Shown here piece after piece: positions 58,120 through 64,000 of a stretch of DNA of 64,000 bases. Source of the stretch: Pseudoscleropodium purum (Eukaryota; Streptophyta; Bryopsida; Hypnales; Brachytheciaceae); assembly GCA_963969395.1 (NCBI GenBank), contig OZ017795.1:41893063-41957062 (forward strand). The letters are read 5' to 3'. Made by a program: the position numbers and the translations under genes. Position 1 is the first letter of the stretch. Every line of letters starts with the position of its first letter. The notes under the pieces were generated by a model that ran no database searches, was not told where the DNA came from, and saw nothing but the letters and a program-made list of their open reading frames with translations.

Positions 58120-58303
58120 TTAGGTAGGCTTATATAACTTCAATGTTTCATAAGATTTTTCCAAACTTAAAAAAAATTAGAAAAACATATAAGCTTTGAA
58201 AAAATATAATTTTTATTTCAATCGGTGCCTACAAACAAAAGGGGGAGCCTAGGCAACAAATCAAATCCATGAAAATTTGAAATTATTTTTCTCTTAAATT
58301 TCT
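58120..58303 (+). repeat. Dispersed repeat R1, copy 5 (5' fragment)
   Basis: It matches R1 copy 1 near 4,100-4,270, including 'tttttatttcaat.ggtgccta', and ends in the same 50-base block that ends R1 copy 4 at 56,043-56,093, here in the opposite orientation. It is cut off where the right inverted arm begins. Confidence 0.55.
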
Positions 58304-58304
58304 A

Positions 58305-58525
58305 ACTTTGGCTATTATGCAATCGAAAGGGTGGAGAAACAATCTTGATTTTATAATCCATTCGATGAAATTGTAATGAACACTTTATTTGAATGAAGAT
58401 ATAGGGAAAACTATACCAAATTTCAAAATGAATTTGGATAGTCAAAGAAATAAGCTTTGCTTGTGTACATTACATGAAGAACCACCTTCTGTAGTAACTT
58501 AGTGAACATTTTGCTACAGAATTGG
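58305..58525. repeat. Inverted repeat, right arm
   Basis: Reverse-complement partner of 56,094-56,365, about 1.94 kb from it. Confidence 0.8.
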
Positions 58526-58708
58526 CCCTTGATGGACCAATCTTTGACATTAAAAGTCACTGGGAATACGGTTTCCATATAAAATCCACACTTAGACTCT
58601 GTAGAATTGGCACATTCTGTCTTTTCATCTATTATATTATATTAAGTACAGATGGTCATGACCCCTTATCACAACCCAATATCACAAAATGGTCACATTT
58701 CTATCCCA

Positions 58709-58830
58709 TTTTCCTCATCCCATTATTTCATCCTACTTTTCTCATCCTGTTATTCCATCTTGCTTTCTTTGTCCTGTTATTCCATCCTGTTTTTCTTATC
58801 CCATTATTTCATCCATTTTTTCATCTTGTC
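58709..58830 (+). repeat. Pyrimidine-rich 27-bp minisatellite, about 4.3 copies
   Basis: Units of the form TTT(T/C)CTCATCCCATTATTTC start at about 58,710, 58,737, 58,764 and 58,791, with a partial fifth. As the period is a multiple of three, one frame stays open and reads a nine-residue hydrophobic repeat (FLIPLFHPT-like) inside a longer ATG-poor frame at 58,522-58,992. I do not regard that frame as an established gene. Confidence 0.7.
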
Positions 58831-59113
58831 ATGTTGCATTGCGGTTGCATTGCAACATGTTCCATTCACATAGATGTACTAAACATGCCGAATTGGCCAC
58901 CAGTACTTTTAATGTCCTTCATTGTTGAAAGTCCGAGGAGTGTACCACTCCTCAGCTGCAGGCATGATATTATCTTACGGCTCTTGGCATAGCTCTTGGT
59001 GGAACCGCTCACCATGAGAATTAGATGTTGTCCTCAGGCTTTGCTGGAGTCAGATGATTGGGTTTTAATTCTGAGACAGTAATTATACTCATATGGTTGG
59101 TTTGTTGGTAGGG

Positions 59114-59260
59114 ATGATTGCTATAACTGAAGTTACTACTGCATGGGCCATGCATGAGTTAGGTGCTCCCAAGGGGGTTCTGGTGGTGGAACTAGCAGGA
59201 CGTGATCCTGCCTGTGATAGCATACGGAGTCATTCAATCACCCAAAACTGTCCAGAATAG
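59114..59260 (+). other. Short open frame, possible exon relic (48 codons)
   Basis: An ATG at 59,114, just after a TTGGTAG acceptor-like site, opens MIAITEVTTAWAMHELGAPK and ends at TAG 59,258-59,260. Composition is more protein-like than the surroundings. No family is recognised, and no upstream exon was found, so it may be a fragment of a captured gene or chance. Confidence 0.15.
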
Positions 59261-62200
59261 GAAATCAATGTAGTTGAAGAGTCCTTTTTCAAGGAAAATA
59301 AAACATTTTTTGTAAGATTAGCAATTGAAAATTAAGAATTTAAAAAAATATTGAATTTTTGGACAAGACATGTAATTTTTACTCCCTCCATCCACTAGTG
59401 ATCTTCTTATTGGCCTTAATTTTTTATTTATTTTTTTGTCTCATATGAATCTTCTTGTAATACTTGTGGCATTGCAAAATTGTAAAATTTGGCTTCTAAT
59501 TGTCATCTAAGACTAACAAAACAACTCCAAGTAGTAATTCCCCTTCCATTCATGAAATCATCAATTAAAAGACAAATAAAATGATTGAAGGGGTCAATAA
59601 TTACTATTCATTTTTATGTTTTGCATCTCTTTGACTATTGGCTAGTGGAAGGAGATGGAATTTAGGGAAGCAAAACAAAGGTTCACATATAGTCTTAGAT
59701 CTATATAGAATGCCCATGAAATGACTACCTCAAACTCAACAATTAAATGTCCATTGGTGCCCTTTAAAAATGTCTGCTTTCCCCCCTCCCAATTCCATTT
59801 TTCAATACTCCAAATCTACACTTTGAAAAAGGTTCCAAAACTCAAATTTCTAAGGCACTAAAAGTGCATCAAACTCTACTTATAATGCAAAGCAAGTCTT
59901 CAAAGTTGTTATTTTTAGCCTTAATCTGGAACATTTTGTCCAACAAAAAGATTATTTTCAAACTAAGGTAATATGAATTTTCAAAGTAAAAGCTCCCTAG
60001 GTCATTGAAAGAATCACATAGCTTGGTCATTAAACCAAAATCTAGAAAATTAGTATTCCATCAACCCCACTTAAATATGTGGTGAATTTAACCCTTTATG
60101 ACCCAAGCAACCATTTTCAAGCCACTACCTTCTTTTATAAGCTTCTCCTTCTCAAATTTTGAGTTTTTTTAAAATAAAAATTATTTCTAAAAAATGGATT
60201 GCATTATGAATCCAATGGTAGTAGTGTCATTAAATTATGACTTAATCTCGACTTTGTGGAATTTAAAAAAGTTTTGTGGTGTAGTTTTTGGGGTTCTAGT
60301 TGGGTATGGGCTAAAAATTAGCCAACTAATGCGATTGTTGCCCACCTCAAAAAAGGCAAATCCATCTTGAAAAGGGCAGATCCAAGGAGCTCAAGGAAAA
60401 GACAAGTGTGCCCATTCTTATTCTCTTACAAATACTACTCTCACTTCAATGACCGCCATGCATTGCAAGGTTTATCATGAATTGAAAAATGTTCAAAATG
60501 TTATGGAATTTTAAATGAGCATTTTTAATTTTTATATCTTTTATTGAGTAAAAAAGTTCAATATTCCAAAATATTCTCATTGAGATATGCTTCTTCAAAG
60601 TGCATTGCCCTATTTTTTCCATTAATCCAAATAAAATTTCATACTTAAATATCTACAAAATTGCGTGGTCAATGAATCTAAATTTTTTTGAGGTGCTAAC
60701 TCTTGATGTGAAATTGAAGTTCCTATAGTTAAATTCTATCCAATTTTAATTTTTTAAATGAGAAAAAAATTGCTCAAGATTCTTGATAGTTCTTAGCAAT
60801 TTTGGTTCATTTTATAAATACTCTCTTTTGGGTCATTAGGGGTTAATTACATTTTGAAGAACATTTTCAATAGAAGTCTATGTGTCAAAAATGAATATAC
60901 AAACAATTTGGAATGTTCTTGCCTAATTAGAATTGTGACTTGTATTGTAGCTACTTGTGTAACTACAATAATGGTGTTTGCAATTATAGATTGAATCAAA
61001 GCACTTGCATAATACTAATGTGTACCATTATCCTTGATCCAAAACCATTTTATTGTATGATGCAAGTTTTTGCAATTATCACTCAATAATTGCTCTATGT
61101 TTAGTCCTAAGCCAACATGGTGTAGAAATTTTAGGTCTATAATAATGCTCTACTTATTTTCTAATTGTAGAATGATACCAAAATTAGTTGAACACTAAGA
61201 TGTTCTTTAATACGACATGTATATGGAAGAAACATCAAAAGTGTATACAATTATTTTTTTTTTATATGAATTTCCTTCACATTTTATTCGATTTTTAAAA
61301 ATTGTAGCAATTTCAAATCTTTAGAAGAAAAAAACAATTTTTTTAACTCATAGAAGGTGTGTGATTCTATGTCAACATAAAATAAAGTAAGTTACACTCA
61401 TACATTGTAAAACAAAGCATTCAAAGCAAGAATGTTAAGTTTGGCTACATAATCACAAAGTCCATCTCTAGGGGTTAATGAAAAAGTTACATAAGCATTA
61501 TCCTTATCTATATTAAAGACATTCCAAGACATCCTTGATTTACTCTAGTGACATTTTTGAATAGTGTATCACTTAAAAGCAATGTAAAGTCGTTTTGAAG
61601 GAATAATTGGTAATATGTTCCCTTTTTTGCAATGGGTGAAATCACTAAATTGCTACAAAATCTTTAGAAACTATCACTCTGATTTGAATGAACACAAGTA
61701 TATTTGGATGAATAAATGAGATATCAATCACATATTGTATATTGTATTAATATCTCCAAAAAAATTTGGGTCCAAAGAATTTTTATGTACTTTTTGGCCT
61801 CAATGTCCTCGTAAGATTAAGTTAGTACCGCTACGAGCTCTTTCTCATGTTTATGAGCCCGATATAAATAATCAAGGTATTTGTATATGACAATTCCAAT
61901 TGTCTAATATAAATATGAAGTGTCACATATTATACTTTGATTGTAATGGAGTTAACTTCTAAAGGACCAAATCATCATGAAAGACCAATTGAAAATTCAA
62001 GCAAGTTCTTACAATGTCAATTTTCAATGGATCTTTTGAAATTTTGATGCAAGGTGTATAAATGTTCCCCCTAGGCTAGTATATAATTTCATTTCCTATC
62101 AGGTGTTTTAATCAAAAATTGTATTGCCCAAAATAGCCTAGCGCAATTTGGGCAATGAGAGAATCATTTGCTAAACTCCACATCTAACTCTACAATACAT

Positions 62201-64000
62201 ATAATTTGTATGCAATTCATAAAATATATGAGATGCTATTGTAAAAAGATCCAAATGTAGTGCAAAAACCTCATTGTAAGAGGAGTTAAAGTTTATTGAC
62301 CTTATGTTGTAGGGGAGGGAAAAAAATTCTTCTAATTTCAAGTACGATAATCTTTCAATTGGTACAATCAAAGTTTTTAAAAGAATTTATATATATTCCT
62401 ATGGTAGTCTAGTACAAATCTGTTTAGTTGAAATTTAAAAAACTCTTTTATTTTTCATTATTTTCTCACTAATCTTAATGGTGGTAATTTTTGACAATTT
62501 ATGCCCAAAATGTGCTTTGGTCCTCTACAAGTTAAACATGTCAAGTTTGCTATAGTAAAATAAAAGACTATAAAAGTCAACTATCAACGATTACACTTAA
62601 CCCTCTTTAATATCACAATTCTAAGTACAAGTCACATTTTTGGTTCTCTCATAAACCCTACATAACATTTAATAGCCTTTATATCCATTGTCTTTCCTTT
62701 ATACACCTTGCTTATTACATTGAGCCTCCATGGGTTGATTTAGCTATTGATGAAGTATTATTGGATGTAGAATATTCCATGACATCTACCATAAAGCCAA
62801 GTCATTGACAATAGGGGTAGTCACACCTTTATCATTGCCGGTCCATTATTAAATGATCACTTTGTTCATTTTGTTCAATCATGTTGGAAATTGAAAAAGC
62901 TTGCATGTTCTATTAGCATATATTGTTTTAATATCATATAAATTGATTATAAAATTTTGTATAGTATTGAAAATAAATGTATCCAAAATCAATCCAAGGT
63001 TTTCAAGTTCAAAAGTAGTATAATTTAGACAAGAATCTATTGAGGTTCATTTTGCAGTACAATCACAAGTAGGTGTGAAGTAGCTAGGAAGATCCAAATG
63101 TTCCAAGTGTCATAGAATGCCCATACCCATTATAATGAAACAATCATTATAGAACAACTAATCTTGAATTATTGAGGCTTAGACTACAATGAGATGAATG
63201 TGGCAACAATTAAAGCTTTGAGCAACAATAAAAGAGTGGATTTGCTACTACAATTAGAACTTCTACCTTTATATCTAAAGTTATCACAAAAAAATGACTA
63301 TTTTAATGCCATGAATAGTGTCCATAAATATAAATTGTTGTAACCATTCAAGTAAGTATCATGATGATTATTAATGCACTATATGTTTGTTTGGAAAGTC
63401 TAACAGCTCATTTGAACTATTATGGCACATATTACAAAAATTTATTAAAAAATTCATACTTCATTGCAAACATATTATTTTAGTTGATGTCACCTTCTCT
63501 TAATTCAGTCTACAACTCTGTATGTGAATAAAAGAAATTAAGATTTTAAGAAATCATCCAACCAATACATAAAATTGCTATTTTGTTCCGTCGAGTCATC
63601 TATCTTATCCAATGGCACTAGTATATGAGTATGTGAGCTTCTAGGCATACATTAAGGTAAAAATACTACAACCATTGAAGGTGTTTGTAATATATAAAAC
63701 TATAATACATGTACTCATCTTATAATTATACTATAATTATAGTAGATTTACATATTATAGACACTTGTAGCACAGGTGTACAATCTTCTAGACTCATGTA
63801 CTCACATTCCTAAGTTCACATAATAGCAACCCTCATGTCTTAGCTACCTTAATCCCTAAAGAATAAAGGGACCTACTAAGTTGGTTTTTTTGAGAATTCA
63901 AACAATTTCTAATGCCTTCATATATAATTTGGAATTTTTCCATTCTTATTTTTAGATGGATACCAATCATCTTAGATAATTTAAGTATAAAACTTTGTTT
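59261..64000. other. AT-rich intergenic DNA
   Basis: No gene, RNA gene, microsatellite of note or clear internal repeat was recognised. Open frames are short and of chance composition. Confidence 0.5.

Noticed and set aside
1..64000. tRNA, rRNA, CRISPR arrays or bacterial operons
   Set aside because: No cloverleaf B-box context, rRNA core or regularly spaced repeat-spacer pattern was noticed. The DNA is a spliced plant-like nuclear genome. A tRNAscan-type search would be needed to exclude a tRNA fully.

Overview
This is 64 kb of eukaryotic nuclear DNA, almost certainly from a land plant. Short gene islands of higher GC, with spliced GT-AG introns, sit in long AT-rich tracts full of decayed repeats. 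One island holds a complete 4-coumarate:CoA ligase, a phenylpropanoid enzyme. Compact genes, two divergent kinases that I cannot place in an angiosperm family, and the repeat types suggest a non-seed plant (moss or other bryophyte, possibly a lycophyte or fern). That placement is inference; I recognise no species-specific sequence.

Layout. 1-0.55 kb: GC-richer flank without a callable gene, followed by a possible MITE. 0.76-6.96 kb: AT-rich DNA with old dispersed repeats. 7.1-9.0 kb (+): a two-exon gene for an unrecognised 221-residue protein. 11.6-13.7 kb (-): a three-exon gene for a non-RD protein kinase (catalytic motif HCD). 14.8-17.65 kb (+): a dead hAT-type transposase. 21.7-23.5 kb (+): a single-exon pseudokinase (HGN in place of HRD) with a long helical tail. 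27.2-31.0 kb (-): two head-to-tail methyltransferase paralogues that differ by one intron, with an ATG-less open frame on the opposite strand just upstream. 32.3-34.55 kb: an 880-bp sequence present twice. 35-48 kb: repeat-rich, gene-free. 48.4-51.8 kb (-): six-exon 4CL. 53-64 kb: repeat-rich, gene-free.

The genes do not form an obvious pathway. 4CL makes CoA thioesters of hydroxycinnamates. The two methyltransferases are a recent tandem pair of unknown substrate. The two kinases look like lineage-specific signalling proteins. All exon boundaries were read by eye from frame continuity, GT/AG sites and paralogue or family agreement. The first two exons of the 11.6-13.7 kb kinase are the least certain.

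Much of the non-genic DNA belongs to a few families recurring within the window. I call them R1 (about 0.9 kb; 3.9, 23.9, 35.1, 55.2 and 58.1 kb), R2 (6.7 and 53.1 kb, at gene-island edges), R3 (9.45 and 25.06 kb), R4 (20.6 and 56.8 kb), R5 (32.3 and 33.7 kb), R6 (21.1 and 46.4 kb), R7 (introns at 8.4 and 29.7-30.2 kb) and R8 (19.7, 45.8 and inverted 46.2 kb). No tRNA, rRNA, CRISPR or intact mobile element was seen.
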